64,000 nucleotides of DNA, from NCBI RefSeq assembly GCF_016918075.2, contig NZ_JAERPS020000005.1, positions 369,902 to 433,901 on the forward strand. Reading direction: 5' to 3'. This document shows positions 30,460 through 38,866 of the stretch, piece by piece. The notes under the pieces were generated by a model. The model saw only the letters and a list, made by a program, of their open reading frames with translations. It was not told where the DNA came from and did no database searches. This DNA is from Rheinheimera maricola (GTDB lineage Bacteria; Pseudomonadota; Gammaproteobacteria; Enterobacterales; Alteromonadaceae). The position numbers and the translations under genes are program-made. Every line of letters begins with the position of its first letter. Position 1 is the stretch's first letter.

Positions 30460-31614
30460 CTATACCGCACGCTGCAAAATCTGCCGCGACACCTCTGGAG
30501 TAATATCAGCATGCTCACCCAACTTCAGCATGCCGTTAGCTTGTAGCGCAGCGACCAGCTTATCAACTGCTTCAGCTTTAATACCGTAATCGGCTAACCG
30601 GGTCGGTACACCCATTTGTTCGAAAAAGGCGCGGGTGTGATTAATCGCCTCGTCAATTAAGCGCTCTTCATCCTGATGCTGTAACTGCCAAACCCGACGG
30701 CCATACTGCAGCAGCTTGGCTCGTTTCTGTGTACGCTGTTGCTGCAATAGTGACGGCAACACTATTGCCAGTGTTTGCGCATGGTCTAAGCCATACAACG
30801 CGGTGATTTCATGGCCTATCATATGCGTTGCCCAATCCTGCGGCACCCCCTGGCCTATCAGGCCATTCAGTGCCATGGTTGCAGCCCACATTATGTTAGC
30901 GCGTACATCATAGTTGTCTGGTTGGCTGATAGCTTTAGGGCCCTCCTCAACCAGGGTCTGTAAAATACCCTCGGCAAAACGGTCCTGCAGCGGCGCATTG
31001 ACCGGATAGGTCATATACTGTTCCATCACATGGACAAAAGCATCGACCACGCCATTAGCCACTTGTTTGGGCGGTAGGCTATACGTAACCGTTGGATCTA
31101 AAATAGCAAACTGTGGGTACACCAAAGCACTGGAAAAGGCCAGTTTCTGCTGTGTTTCATAGCGGGTAACTACTGAATTGCCATTACTTTCGGTGCCAGT
31201 AGCGGGTAGTGTAAGTACACAACCCAGCGGTACAGCCGCGGTGATTTTGGCTCCCTTGGCTAAGATATCCCAGGCATCGCCGGCAAACACCGCTGCAGCG
31301 GCAATAAACTTAGTGCCGTCAATCACGCTGCCACCACCGACCGGCAGCAGAAAGTCAATTTTTTCACGCCGCACCAAATCGGCTGCCCGCATAAGAGTTT
31401 CAAAGCTGGGGTTGGGCTCAATGCCGCTAAATTCTTGCCAATCAAAACCCGCTAGCGCTTGCACTACCTGCTGATAAACACCATTGTGTTTTATCGAGCC
31501 TCCGCCGTAAGTTAGCAATACTTTACTGCCTTGCGGAATCAGTTTTGTTAACTGCGCCAACTGATCCTGACCAAACACAATACGGGTAGGATTTTGAAAT
31601 GAAAAATTGAGCAT
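30460..31614 (-). CDS. yqhD: Iron-containing alcohol dehydrogenase, YqhD type
   Basis: An NADP(H)-dependent aldehyde reductase/alcohol dehydrogenase of the group III metal-dependent family; E. coli YqhD detoxifies short aldehydes. The 384-residue protein starts NFSFQNPTRIVFG, has the cofactor motifs TYGGGSIK and GGGSVIDGTK, and metal-binding residues in the DAFVHVMEQY, THMIGHEI and LDHAQTL segments. I use the ATG at 31614, which has GGAGG 6 bases upstream, rather than the frame start at 31653. An inverted repeat overlaps the predicted promoter. Confidence 0.9.
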   Translation of the reverse strand: MLNFSFQNPTRIVFGQDQLAQLTKLIPQGSKVLLTYGGGSIKHNGVYQQVVQALAGFDWQEFSGIEPNPSFETLMRAADLVRREKIDFLLPVGGGSVIDGTKFIAAAAVFAGDAWDILAKGAKITAAVPLGCVLTLPATGTESNGNSVVTRYETQQKLAFSSALVYPQFAILDPTVTYSLPPKQVANGVVDAFVHVMEQYMTYPVNAPLQDRFAEGILQTLVEEGPKAISQPDNYDVRANIMWAATMALNGLIGQGVPQDWATHMIGHEITALYGLDHAQTLAIVLPSLLQQQRTQKRAKLLQYGRRVWQLQHQDEERLIDEAINHTRAFFEQMGVPTRLADYGIKAEAVDKLVAALQANGMLKLGEHADITPEVSRQILQRAV

Positions 31615-31655
31615 CTTGCCTCCAAAGCTTTGGTCAAAGCCAACATTAGACAAGA

Positions 31656-31696
31656 GTTATGCGGTCAATCTGCAGATGGTTCAAGTCTGACCGCAT
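31656..31696 (-). promoter_or_regulatory. Inverted repeat over a predicted promoter upstream of yqhD
   Basis: ATGCGGTCA (31659-31667) and TGACCGCAT (31688-31696) form a perfect 9-bp inverted repeat with a 20-base spacer. On the minus strand a TTGAAC -35 (31679-31684) and CATAAC -10 (31656-31661) are 17 bases apart, so the repeat would overlap the promoter. Operator function is inferred. Confidence 0.45.
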
Positions 31697-31740
31697 CGAA
31701 TTCGTTAAAGCGTCATGCTTTTAAGCTCAATAGCAAAGCC

Positions 31741-33612
31741 CTAAACTACATTGCCACGCAACAAGCGTACCTGACGCTCCAACTCGGCAGCATTTGCCGC
31801 AGCAGCTGGTACAGCGATGTCGGCTAACAAACTAACTTTTGACCAGAAGCGGCCTTTGAACTTAAAAGCGCCATGACCATGATGGCTAAAAAATGATCCC
31901 CATAAACCTTGCAACGCCATTGGCACTACCGGCACTGGTGTCTCAGCTAATATACGTTCAATTCCGGGACGGAAACTGTCAATTTCACCGTTTTTGGTTA
32001 AACGCCCCTCTGGGAAGATACACACCAGATTACCCGCTTCCAGCTCGCGCTTTATCGCCGCAAAAGCGGCTTCATATACCGCTTCATTTTTCTGCTTTGA
32101 GCAGATAGGAATAGTTCGCGCCGCTTTAAACAGCCAATTAGCAACCGGCAAATCATAAATCCCCTTTTCCATTACAAAGCGCACTGGCCGGCGCACCGCT
32201 CCGGCAATTAGTAATGCATCGACATAGCTAACATGATTGGCTACCAGCACAGCGGCGCCTTCAGCAGGAATGTGCTCTAGCCCGCGGCTACTCACCCGGT
32301 ACATAGTATGGCTAAGCAGATAAATTACAAACCGCAACACAAACTCCGGCAATTGACTGTAAACATACAGCGCCACAACCACATTCATTATCGCCAACAC
32401 CAGGAAATATTCGGGGATAGACAAATCAAGCACGGTGAGAAACACAATACCGGCAATGGCACTCACTATCATAAACAAGGCGTTAAAGATGTTATTGGCA
32501 GCAATAACCCTGGCCCGCTGCTGTGGCTCAGCACGCTGCTGTAATAAAGCATACAGCGGCACAATAAATAAGCCGCCAAATACGCCGATTAATGTCAGGT
32601 CTATCAGCACCCACCAGCCAAACGCCGTGGCTAAATACTGTGGCAGGTTAAGCAATTCTGCCGGCAGCGCTGCCGGGTTGCTGAAAAACAAACTGACGCC
32701 AAACACCGTTAAGCCAACAGAGCCAATCGGTACTATGCCAAGCTCCACCCTGTCGCCGGATAATCGCTCACACAACATAGAGCCGATACCCACGCCAACG
32801 GAAAATGCCACCAACAATGCAGTTACTACCGTATTATCACCACCGAGCACTGTTTTAGTGAAGTTAGGAAACTGAGTGAGATAGCTGGCACCTAAAAACC
32901 AAAACCAACTAATGGCCATAATAGATAAGTACAATGTACGGTTAGCATAGCTAATTTTAATGGTGGCTTTGGTCTGCTGCCATGGTGCGAAACGAAAAGG
33001 TTCTGCAGCCGCGACCTCTCCTACAGCCGGGATTTGCCTGCTAATCAAATAACCTAACACTGAGAACAGCACCACCACAGCGCCAATCCATAATGGCGCA
33101 TCCGCTAAACCAACCAGCAGGCCACCGGTAATGGTACCAAGTAAAATGGCCACAAAAGTGCCCATTTCTACCCAAGCATTGCCGGCCAGCAGCTCTTTGT
33201 CTGTTAGTAGCTGTGGCAAAATGGCGTATTTTACCGGGCCAAAAAATGCTGATTGACTGCCCATTAAAAATAATACACCGAGCAAAAGTACATATTGTTG
33301 AAAATAAAACGCTGCGGCCGCCAACAGCATTAAGCCGATTTCCAGCAGTTTTAAAGCCTGCATCAAGCGGGTTTTGCAGACTGCATCTGCCAAAGCACCT
33401 GCGGTTGCAGAGAACAATAAGAATGGCAAAATGAACAAGCCTGCGGCCAAATTCATGGTTAAATCGGTGTCCCATGGCAAGGCATTGGCCGCGGCAAATG
33501 TCAGCATCAACATTAACGCATTTTTAAACACATTATCGTTAAAGGCACCGCTAGCCTGGGTTAAAAAAAACGGTAAAAAACGCCGTGATACAACTAGCTT
33601 TAAAGGCGACAT
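31741..33612 (-). CDS. LplT-like MFS transporter fused to PlsC-type acyltransferase
   Basis: A 623-residue two-part membrane protein. Residues about 1-400 form a 12-helix MFS module resembling the lysophospholipid flippase LplT (SRRFLPFFLTQASGAFNDNVFKNAL begins in this style). Residues about 430-600 are a PlsC/LPLAT domain with the catalytic NHxxxxD motif (NHVSYVD), the ARTIPI block, and FPEGRLTKNG. The AMP-ligase domain that follows PlsC in longer three-part relatives of Aas is absent. The inferred role is import and re-acylation of lysophospholipids. The ATG at 33612 has a GGAG site; the frame start at 33627 adds five residues. Confidence 0.85.
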   Translation of the reverse strand: MSPLKLVVSRRFLPFFLTQASGAFNDNVFKNALMLMLTFAAANALPWDTDLTMNLAAGLFILPFLLFSATAGALADAVCKTRLMQALKLLEIGLMLLAAAAFYFQQYVLLLGVLFLMGSQSAFFGPVKYAILPQLLTDKELLAGNAWVEMGTFVAILLGTITGGLLVGLADAPLWIGAVVVLFSVLGYLISRQIPAVGEVAAAEPFRFAPWQQTKATIKISYANRTLYLSIMAISWFWFLGASYLTQFPNFTKTVLGGDNTVVTALLVAFSVGVGIGSMLCERLSGDRVELGIVPIGSVGLTVFGVSLFFSNPAALPAELLNLPQYLATAFGWWVLIDLTLIGVFGGLFIVPLYALLQQRAEPQQRARVIAANNIFNALFMIVSAIAGIVFLTVLDLSIPEYFLVLAIMNVVVALYVYSQLPEFVLRFVIYLLSHTMYRVSSRGLEHIPAEGAAVLVANHVSYVDALLIAGAVRRPVRFVMEKGIYDLPVANWLFKAARTIPICSKQKNEAVYEAAFAAIKRELEAGNLVCIFPEGRLTKNGEIDSFRPGIERILAETPVPVVPMALQGLWGSFFSHHGHGAFKFKGRFWSKVSLLADIAVPAAAANAAELERQVRLLRGNVV

Positions 33613-33707
33613 CAGCACTCCGCGCAAAACAAGACAACAGAAAAAACTGGTGTCAGCATAATAAACTCGGTTAGCTTATGCTAGTACGAAAATCAACCGA
33701 CCACGAA

Positions 33708-33736
33708 TTGACAGGACGTCCAGCCATCTATATAGT
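33708..33736 (+). promoter_or_regulatory. Sigma-70 promoter for the NhaC-type antiporter
   Basis: A consensus TTGACA (33708-33713) is separated by exactly 17 bases from TATAGT (33731-33736). It lies about 50 bases upstream of the ATG at 33789 on the same strand. Confidence 0.8.
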
Positions 33737-33788
33737 GCGCGTCCATTTGCCAAGCACACTGAATGCTGTTGGCGTTACAGGATAAAAT

Positions 33789-35129
33789 ATGACCCCACAT
33801 AATGATTTTGCCCCCGGCGCGAAACGATCGTTACTGCCGTTATTATTTTTTATCGCACTTTTTCTTGGTACGGGTTTGTACCTACACCAGCAGGACGTTG
33901 CCTATGCGTTTTACCAGCTGCCAGGCCATGTTGCGATTATTCCAGCGCTGATCCTGGCGATCTGGCTGCATAAAGCGCCACTGCAGCAATCTATTGATGT
34001 AATGATTAAAGGCGCCGGTAATAGCAACATTATTACCATGTGCATTATCTATTTATTAGCTGGCGCCTTTGCCAGTGTCGCCACAGCTACCGGCGGCGTA
34101 GAGGCAGCGGTTAATGCCGGTTTAAGCCTGGTACCCGCAGCATGGTTATTGCCAGGCTTATTTATTATCGCTGCGCTAGTATCCACTGCCATGGGCACCT
34201 CTATGGGTACTATTGGCGCATTGGCACCTATAGCGGTAGGCTTGGCCAATCAGGCAGGGCTGGATCAGGCGTTAGTGGCAGGTGTGCTGCTCAGTGGGGC
34301 GATGTTCGGCGATAACTTATCGATTATCTCAGATACCACCATTGCCTCTACCCGCACGCAAGGTGCGCAGATGGCAGATAAATTTCGCGAAAACATAAAA
34401 ATTGCTCTGCCGGCGGCCGCTCTTACACTAGCGTTGTATATTATTCTGGCCAGTGACGGTGCACCAATATCAATTAGCAGCGTTAACTGGAGCGGCGTAA
34501 TGCCTTATGCCGCCATTTTAGTACTGGCGGTAATAGGCTTGAATGTGTTCGTCGTCTTGTTGCTTGGTATAGTGTTAGCGGCATTTCAAGGCGCTTTGTT
34601 TGCCGAATATGCCATAGCTAATCTTGGCAAAGATATCGCCAGTGGTTTTGCCAGTGTGCAGGAAATATTTTTGCTCGCCATGCTGGTTAGTGCACTAAGT
34701 GAATTCATTAAACAGCAAGGTGGCTTGCAGTGGATAGCAGCAAAAATCCAGCACTTGGCTAATCGGCTTAAACTGGCTGGCAATAAAGCCCAACAACTGG
34801 CCATAGCCGCATTGGCCTTCGTGAGCAATCTCTGTATCGCGAACAATACTGTTGCCATCGTATTAACAGCAGATGTGGCGAAAACGCTGGCACAACAGCA
34901 TCAGATCTCGCCAAAACGCAGTGCCAGCCTACTGGATATATTTGCCTGTATCAGCCAGGGATTGGTGCCTTATGGTGCGCAGGCTTTATTACTGGGCGCC
35001 AGCTTTAATATTTCGCCATGGCAAGTCGTATCGCAGAGCTACTATTGTTTAATTTTGTTCGTTATAGCCCTAACTATAGTGCTACTGCGACCAGCTGCGA
35101 AGCTACAGCAGACAACTAGCCGCGCTTAA
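33789..35129 (+). CDS. Na+/H+ antiporter NhaC family protein
   Basis: A 446-residue inner-membrane protein with about 11-12 predicted helices. It belongs to the NhaC-like ion transporter superfamily: conserved features are the STAMGTSMGTIGALAP motif around residue 138 and the GAMFGDNLSIISDTT motif around residue 180, both placed in discontinuous core helices in this family. Likely function is sodium/proton exchange, although some relatives exchange organic substrates. It has a strong sigma-70 promoter. The 3' end overlaps the convergent nucleotidyltransferase gene by 14 bases, with no terminator visible. Confidence 0.85.
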   Translation: MTPHNDFAPGAKRSLLPLLFFIALFLGTGLYLHQQDVAYAFYQLPGHVAIIPALILAIWLHKAPLQQSIDVMIKGAGNSNIITMCIIYLLAGAFASVATATGGVEAAVNAGLSLVPAAWLLPGLFIIAALVSTAMGTSMGTIGALAPIAVGLANQAGLDQALVAGVLLSGAMFGDNLSIISDTTIASTRTQGAQMADKFRENIKIALPAAALTLALYIILASDGAPISISSVNWSGVMPYAAILVLAVIGLNVFVVLLLGIVLAAFQGALFAEYAIANLGKDIASGFASVQEIFLLAMLVSALSEFIKQQGGLQWIAAKIQHLANRLKLAGNKAQQLAIAALAFVSNLCIANNTVAIVLTADVAKTLAQQHQISPKRSASLLDIFACISQGLVPYGAQALLLGASFNISPWQVVSQSYYCLILFVIALTIVLLRPAAKLQQTTSRA

Positions 35130-36189
35130 TAGCTGCATAAATACGCCGCAACCAGCCTCGAGAAGAGGCGGTTGGTTTTGCCAAGGTGTGATACAACAAA
35201 ATTTGCCAGCGCATTTTTAAGCCATGGCCACGGATAAACCATAGCTGCCGGGCACCCCAGGCCGAAAACCCGGAGCCTTGCAGCATAAGAATAACCAGTC
35301 TACCCACCCAGCGTTGCGGTGGCAGCGCCGTAGCAGATAGCTGTCGCCGTGCTGCGCTGTTATTAAATACCTGCGCTAACACCCAACACGCATTTATCAC
35401 CGCTGATTGCACCGCCATGATGTCGGCTTGCTGTAATAACCAATCCAGTTGTTGTTGCCGTTCCGTTTCAAGTAGCAAGTCGTTTAAATCGATAATGTCT
35501 TTTATCAGTTTATGTGTCTCTTCCTGATAAAACAGATGCACCGCAGCATGAATAAACAAGTGTGCGGCTTTAGGCACACTAAAAGCCGAACCAGCTAAAC
35601 GCTCAGCATGCTGAAATAACGGTGAAATATCGATTTTCTTTGCCGATGCAGTGGGGTAAATATGGTGATGTAAATCAATTACTGTACCGCGTTGATAGTG
35701 CCGCAACGGCGGATTTTGGTGTGACCAGCGCTGGTAATAGTGGCGATCATAATCTGACATCGCCGCTTCGGCAAAGCCAAAGAAGAACAGTTTATCTCGA
35801 ATAAGCTTGATACGATCTAAGGGTACCAGTATGTCGATATCAGCAAACAAACGACCAAAACTAACTGGCAATGCCAGCGCACGGTAGGCCGAACCTTTTA
35901 ATAACAGGCAAGGACAATCAACGTTGGCAAACAGCGACTCCAACTGCTGCAATTCAAAATACAGCGAGTGCTGTTGCTTCTCAGCGTAGTAAGCGGCCGA
36001 TTTGCCATGCTGCCTTACCTGTAGCGGTACCTGCTGCAGTAAGCTCAGGTTTTGCAGTACATAATAGCATCGTGCCGTTAAGCCATGCTCACGCGCTTGT
36101 TGTAAAAAGTTAGTCCACTGTTGTGGCGTAGCGCTTTGAATAAATTTGCGCGGCGCAATGAAAAAATCTAACAGCAATTGATTTAGCAT
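35116..36189 (-). CDS. Nucleotidyltransferase-like family protein (NTP_transf_5 type)
   Basis: A 357-residue protein resembling the uncharacterised nucleotidyltransferase family often encoded beside HprK-related kinases and peptide-modification genes. Visible motifs are LLLKGSAY (residues 95-102, the GS signature) and FADIDILVP (115-123, the DxD metal ligands), followed by IDLHHHIYP near residue 168. It is cytoplasmic, with no signal peptide or membrane helix. It starts 7 bases inside the kinase gene end, so the two are translationally coupled. What it transfers and to what target are unknown. It is the last gene of the four-gene cassette. Confidence 0.78.
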   Translation of the reverse strand: MLNQLLLDFFIAPRKFIQSATPQQWTNFLQQAREHGLTARCYYVLQNLSLLQQVPLQVRQHGKSAAYYAEKQQHSLYFELQQLESLFANVDCPCLLLKGSAYRALALPVSFGRLFADIDILVPLDRIKLIRDKLFFFGFAEAAMSDYDRHYYQRWSHQNPPLRHYQRGTVIDLHHHIYPTASAKKIDISPLFQHAERLAGSAFSVPKAAHLFIHAAVHLFYQEETHKLIKDIIDLNDLLLETERQQQLDWLLQQADIMAVQSAVINACWVLAQVFNNSAARRQLSATALPPQRWVGRLVILMLQGSGFSAWGARQLWFIRGHGLKMRWQILLYHTLAKPTASSRGWLRRIYAAIKRG

Positions 36190-37034
36190 AACTGGCTTAA
36201 CTCACTGAGGGCCTGCTTTATATCCGCATACTCTAACCGGTACGCCTGAATCTGCTGCGTCAAACGCCCCAGGCTGTTAAATCCATGCTCTGCTAACACA
36301 GCATAGTTAAAAGAGTTGTTTGCCAAATGCATAAAAGCATCGGCTTTACTTATCGGGCTTAGCTGCAGCTGAGTTTGATTTACATTGTATTGTGGAAAAA
36401 CAACCCAGGCGGCTGTTGCAGTTTGCCCACGCGCTTGCCAGCTGTCCGCTAAAGGCAGTAGATAACCTACTGTGCCTTTCGTTGTACCAGTAGTAATTTG
36501 ACGAATTTGCGCTGAGGGGTACCAACTTTGTACTAATTTTAATGATTGATTCTTCAGGCTGACCGGCCTGACACAAGGCACAATACTGCCATCCGTTAAA
36601 TCTACCAGACACATTTCGTCCGACAGTAAACGCCAGCCTTCCAGCATCATTGCAGCACACAGTGTGCTTTTACCTGATCCCGGCGGTGCCGGCATAATTA
36701 ACGCCTTACCGTGTCGTTCCAATACGGCAGCATGAATAGCCAGATATTGGTGCTGATAAGACGCTATACACCAATTAAAACCCCACTCAAATACCGGCAC
36801 GACTTGTGCACTGTCTGTCATGCGAAAATGTTGCTGCCCGGCAGACACATGGTAAGGTCGCCCCCAGCCCGCCCATTTGCGCTCTACTGTAAGACAAAAA
36901 TCATAGATTTTTTCTGGCTCAGGGGCCAGGACAAGTTGCGGCGGATACAGCTGCGATACAGCAGTGTGTAATGCCTGACTACGGCTACTCACCAGCACTG
37001 AAAAAGGCACAGTATTAATTACAAAATCAGTCAA
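36183..37034 (-). CDS. HprK-related kinase A
   Basis: A P-loop protein distantly related to HPr kinase/phosphorylase. From the TTG at 37034 it has 283 residues: an N-terminal domain (VINTVPFSVLVSSRS), Walker A at 116-124 (APPGSGKST), and a LLSDE motif at 136-140 in the position of the HprK Walker B region. The true start is uncertain: the TTG overlaps the stop of the preceding 56-residue ORF (TTGACTGA) and matches where the family begins. An ATG at 37070 and the frame start at 37124 would overlap that small ORF. The phosphorylated target is unknown. Confidence 0.78.
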   Translation of the reverse strand: MTDFVINTVPFSVLVSSRSQALHTAVSQLYPPQLVLAPEPEKIYDFCLTVERKWAGWGRPYHVSAGQQHFRMTDSAQVVPVFEWGFNWCIASYQHQYLAIHAAVLERHGKALIMPAPPGSGKSTLCAAMMLEGWRLLSDEMCLVDLTDGSIVPCVRPVSLKNQSLKLVQSWYPSAQIRQITTGTTKGTVGYLLPLADSWQARGQTATAAWVVFPQYNVNQTQLQLSPISKADAFMHLANNSFNYAVLAEHGFNSLGRLTQQIQAYRLEYADIKQALSELSQLC

Positions 37035-37197
37035 GATTAGGCTCTTGTATCTCAGGCTCTGATGTAACATTAATGCAGGTAGTGTGATCAGACAATGAAA
37101 AAAACACGCTGCTGCTATCGTCAAACGTTAGCTCAAGCGTGTCAATTTCAGTGCTTTTTTGCGCCAACCAGGCTGCATAGCCTAGGTTTACATCCAT
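37027..37197 (-). CDS. Small 56-residue ORF between the Tat protein and the HprK-related kinase
   Basis: This ORF starts with ATG 3 bases after the stop of the Tat-signal protein gene and ends overlapping the proposed TTG of the kinase gene. The product begins MDVNLGYAAWLAQKSTE, is acidic, has one cysteine and ends EIQEPNLD. It is not recognisably PqqD-like, although a small PqqD-related protein occupies a similar place in related HprK-A cassettes. Evidence for coding is positional: tight head-to-tail packing in a polycistronic cassette. It may be a peptide substrate, a diverged chaperone, or not translated. Confidence 0.5.
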   Translation of the reverse strand: MDVNLGYAAWLAQKSTEIDTLELTFDDSSSVFFSLSDHTTCINVTSEPEIQEPNLD

Positions 37198-37200
37198 TAA

Positions 37201-37812
37201 TTAGCCGTTGCCTTCGATATAATACACCAGCAATGCCGAAAGTTGCTTCTTTTGCTCGGATGTAACTGACTTGTCGTAAGCATCGACTATTTCGCGCGGG
37301 GACGGAAAGTTACTGCTTTCATTATTCATATCATAATACAGCGCGTGTAAAAACGATGACGTGATATTACGGATTAAATCGTAATCACCACCTTGATGCA
37401 CCGCGTCTTTCAAAGTACCGCTATATCCACCTTTGAACACTTCGTTGAATTTAGTGCCCTGATAAATTTTTATATGTTCCCACTGTTTATCCCAATGGCG
37501 TAGCTTCGTTCCACTCGGCTTATAAAAAAAACCACCTTTGCCGCCAGCAACTTTAGAGCTAACATTTTCAAAGTATTTTTTGGCACTGCCGTGCGAGTCA
37601 AGGCTTTTTTTGCACTGTTCAAACTTGTCAGGCTGTACTGACTGCATCTGTGATGCATTTTCGCTTAGCGAACAATTTAGCGTACTGGTACCCCAAGCCG
37701 CCTTGCTGTTCAGCGTCAATAAAACTGGCAACGAACCTAAACCGGCGCGCAGTAAAAATTTTCTGCGGCCGTTTTGCGTCGCCACTATTTCCTTGTCATT
37801 AACTGGTTCCAT
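37201..37812 (-). CDS. Tat-signal secreted protein of unknown function
   Basis: From the ATG at 37812 the product is 203 residues. It starts with a polar segment, then a twin-arginine signal (NGRRKFLLRAGLGSLPV, RR at 16-17) and a hydrophobic stretch ending near AAWG at about residue 41, so it is likely exported folded by Tat. The mature part is polar and basic, holds two visible cysteines (47 and in FEQCKKS), and has an invariant-looking SFLHALYYDMN helix and a C-terminal YYIEG. I know no function. Alternative starts are the ATG at 37818 and the GTG at 37839; GGA spacing favours 37812. It leads the four-gene cassette. Confidence 0.72.
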   Translation of the reverse strand: MEPVNDKEIVATQNGRRKFLLRAGLGSLPVLLTLNSKAAWGTSTLNCSLSENASQMQSVQPDKFEQCKKSLDSHGSAKKYFENVSSKVAGGKGGFFYKPSGTKLRHWDKQWEHIKIYQGTKFNEVFKGGYSGTLKDAVHQGGDYDLIRNITSSFLHALYYDMNNESSNFPSPREIVDAYDKSVTSEQKKQLSALLVYYIEGNG

Positions 37813-37841
37813 AGCCATATTCCATAAAGCAAACTGCACAA

Positions 37842-37870
37842 AGTGTAATGCGACTTACATGCAAGATCAA
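37842..37870 (-). promoter_or_regulatory. Candidate sigma-70 promoter of the Tat/HprK-A cassette
   Basis: On the minus strand TTGATC (37865-37870) and TACACT (37842-37847) are separated by 17 bases, about 30 bases upstream of the predicted start. No other good promoter was seen inside the cassette. Confidence 0.5.
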
Positions 37871-37960
37871 CTCCAACAATGTAAGTCAATGTCTTAACTG
37901 GAAAACTTTTTTAATTGCATCGCTAATTAATACAAAATGTAAAACAAACTGACAGCGGCC

Positions 37961-38761
37961 TCACATTTTACAGCCGGGCAGCGCCGATGCCGCTTTGCGC
38001 TCATTAAAGGTTTTCATAGCTTCGGGCATTTTAGCTCGCAAATCTTTAATACGGGTTTCCGGCAACGGGTGTGTTGACATAAATTCTGGTGTACCACCAC
38101 CACCGGCAGCAGCCATATTCTGCCACAGATTTACCGCCTGCCGTGGTTCAAAGCCAGCTTTGGCCATTAAATCCAAGCCAATAATATCCGACTCAGATTC
38201 ATGTGCCCGGCTAAAGGGCAATGCTACACCTAATTGTGCCCCCAAGCCAAATGCCGTCATTAACTCTTGCTGGTAGCGCACGCCATAGGCTTTCATGCCA
38301 GCATCGCCTAACGCCAATATTGTCTGAATTCCCTGATTAGTTGATAGACGTTCATTGCTGTGACCGGCAACGACGTGGGCAATTTCATGGCCTATTACCG
38401 CAGCTAACTGATTTTGATTCTCAGCGACTTTTAGCAAGCCGGTATATACGCCAATTTTACCGCCAGGTAACGCGAACGCATTGACCTGATCCGCTTCGAA
38501 TACCACGATTTCCCAACTTTGCGCTCGGGTGTTATCTGGTGTTACCGCCAGTAAACTGTTCGCAACACATTTAACGTAGTTATTTGTTTTAGCATCTTTG
38601 GCAATTGGCGTTTCAGCCTTCATGGCTTCAAAAGTCTGCGCGCCCATCTTGCCAAGGTCGGCATCATTAAACAGCATCATTTGCCGCCGGCCAGTAGGTG
38701 ATTGCGCACACGCTGCAATTAACAATGCACATGTCGTGGTTAACATTAACTTTTTCAACAT
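37961..38761 (-). CDS. M48 family lipoprotein metalloprotease (LoiP/YggG-like)
   Basis: A 266-residue envelope protease. The signal peptide ends in lipobox IAAC (Cys about 18). The M48 zinc site HEIAH follows at about residue 137, with third-ligand Glu in ESESDIIGLD. The VFEADQVNAFALPGG and STHPLPETRI stretches are typical of the family. E. coli relatives (LoiP, BepA) act in outer-membrane quality control. The ATG at 38761 has an AAGGA site; the frame extends to 38860 across the dnaJ terminator, which is not credible. It lies downstream of dnaKJ, suggesting a proteostasis neighbourhood. Confidence 0.9.
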   Translation of the reverse strand: MLKKLMLTTTCALLIAACAQSPTGRRQMMLFNDADLGKMGAQTFEAMKAETPIAKDAKTNNYVKCVANSLLAVTPDNTRAQSWEIVVFEADQVNAFALPGGKIGVYTGLLKVAENQNQLAAVIGHEIAHVVAGHSNERLSTNQGIQTILALGDAGMKAYGVRYQQELMTAFGLGAQLGVALPFSRAHESESDIIGLDLMAKAGFEPRQAVNLWQNMAAAGGGGTPEFMSTHPLPETRIKDLRAKMPEAMKTFNERKAASALPGCKM

Positions 38762-38832
38762 CAATATATCCTTATCCGTCTGTTGCTGTAGCAGGGAAAC
38801 TTCATCTGCTTTTATTGTATCGGCAGAAAAAC

Positions 38833-38858
38833 AAAAAACCACCCGTAGGTGGTTTTTC
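38833..38858 (-). terminator. Bidirectional terminator after dnaJ
   Basis: The stem ACCACC/GGTGGT with a CGTA loop has A and T runs on both sides. On the minus strand it begins about 10 bases after the dnaJ stop. Confidence 0.88.
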
Positions 38859-38866
38859 ATCGCTAT

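Noticed and set aside
37028..37124. Kinase gene beginning at the upstream frame start (313 residues)
   Set aside because: The extra N-terminal residues are hydrophobic, unlike the family, and this would overlap nearly all of the 56-codon ORF; the TTG at 37034 fits better, though it remains unproven.
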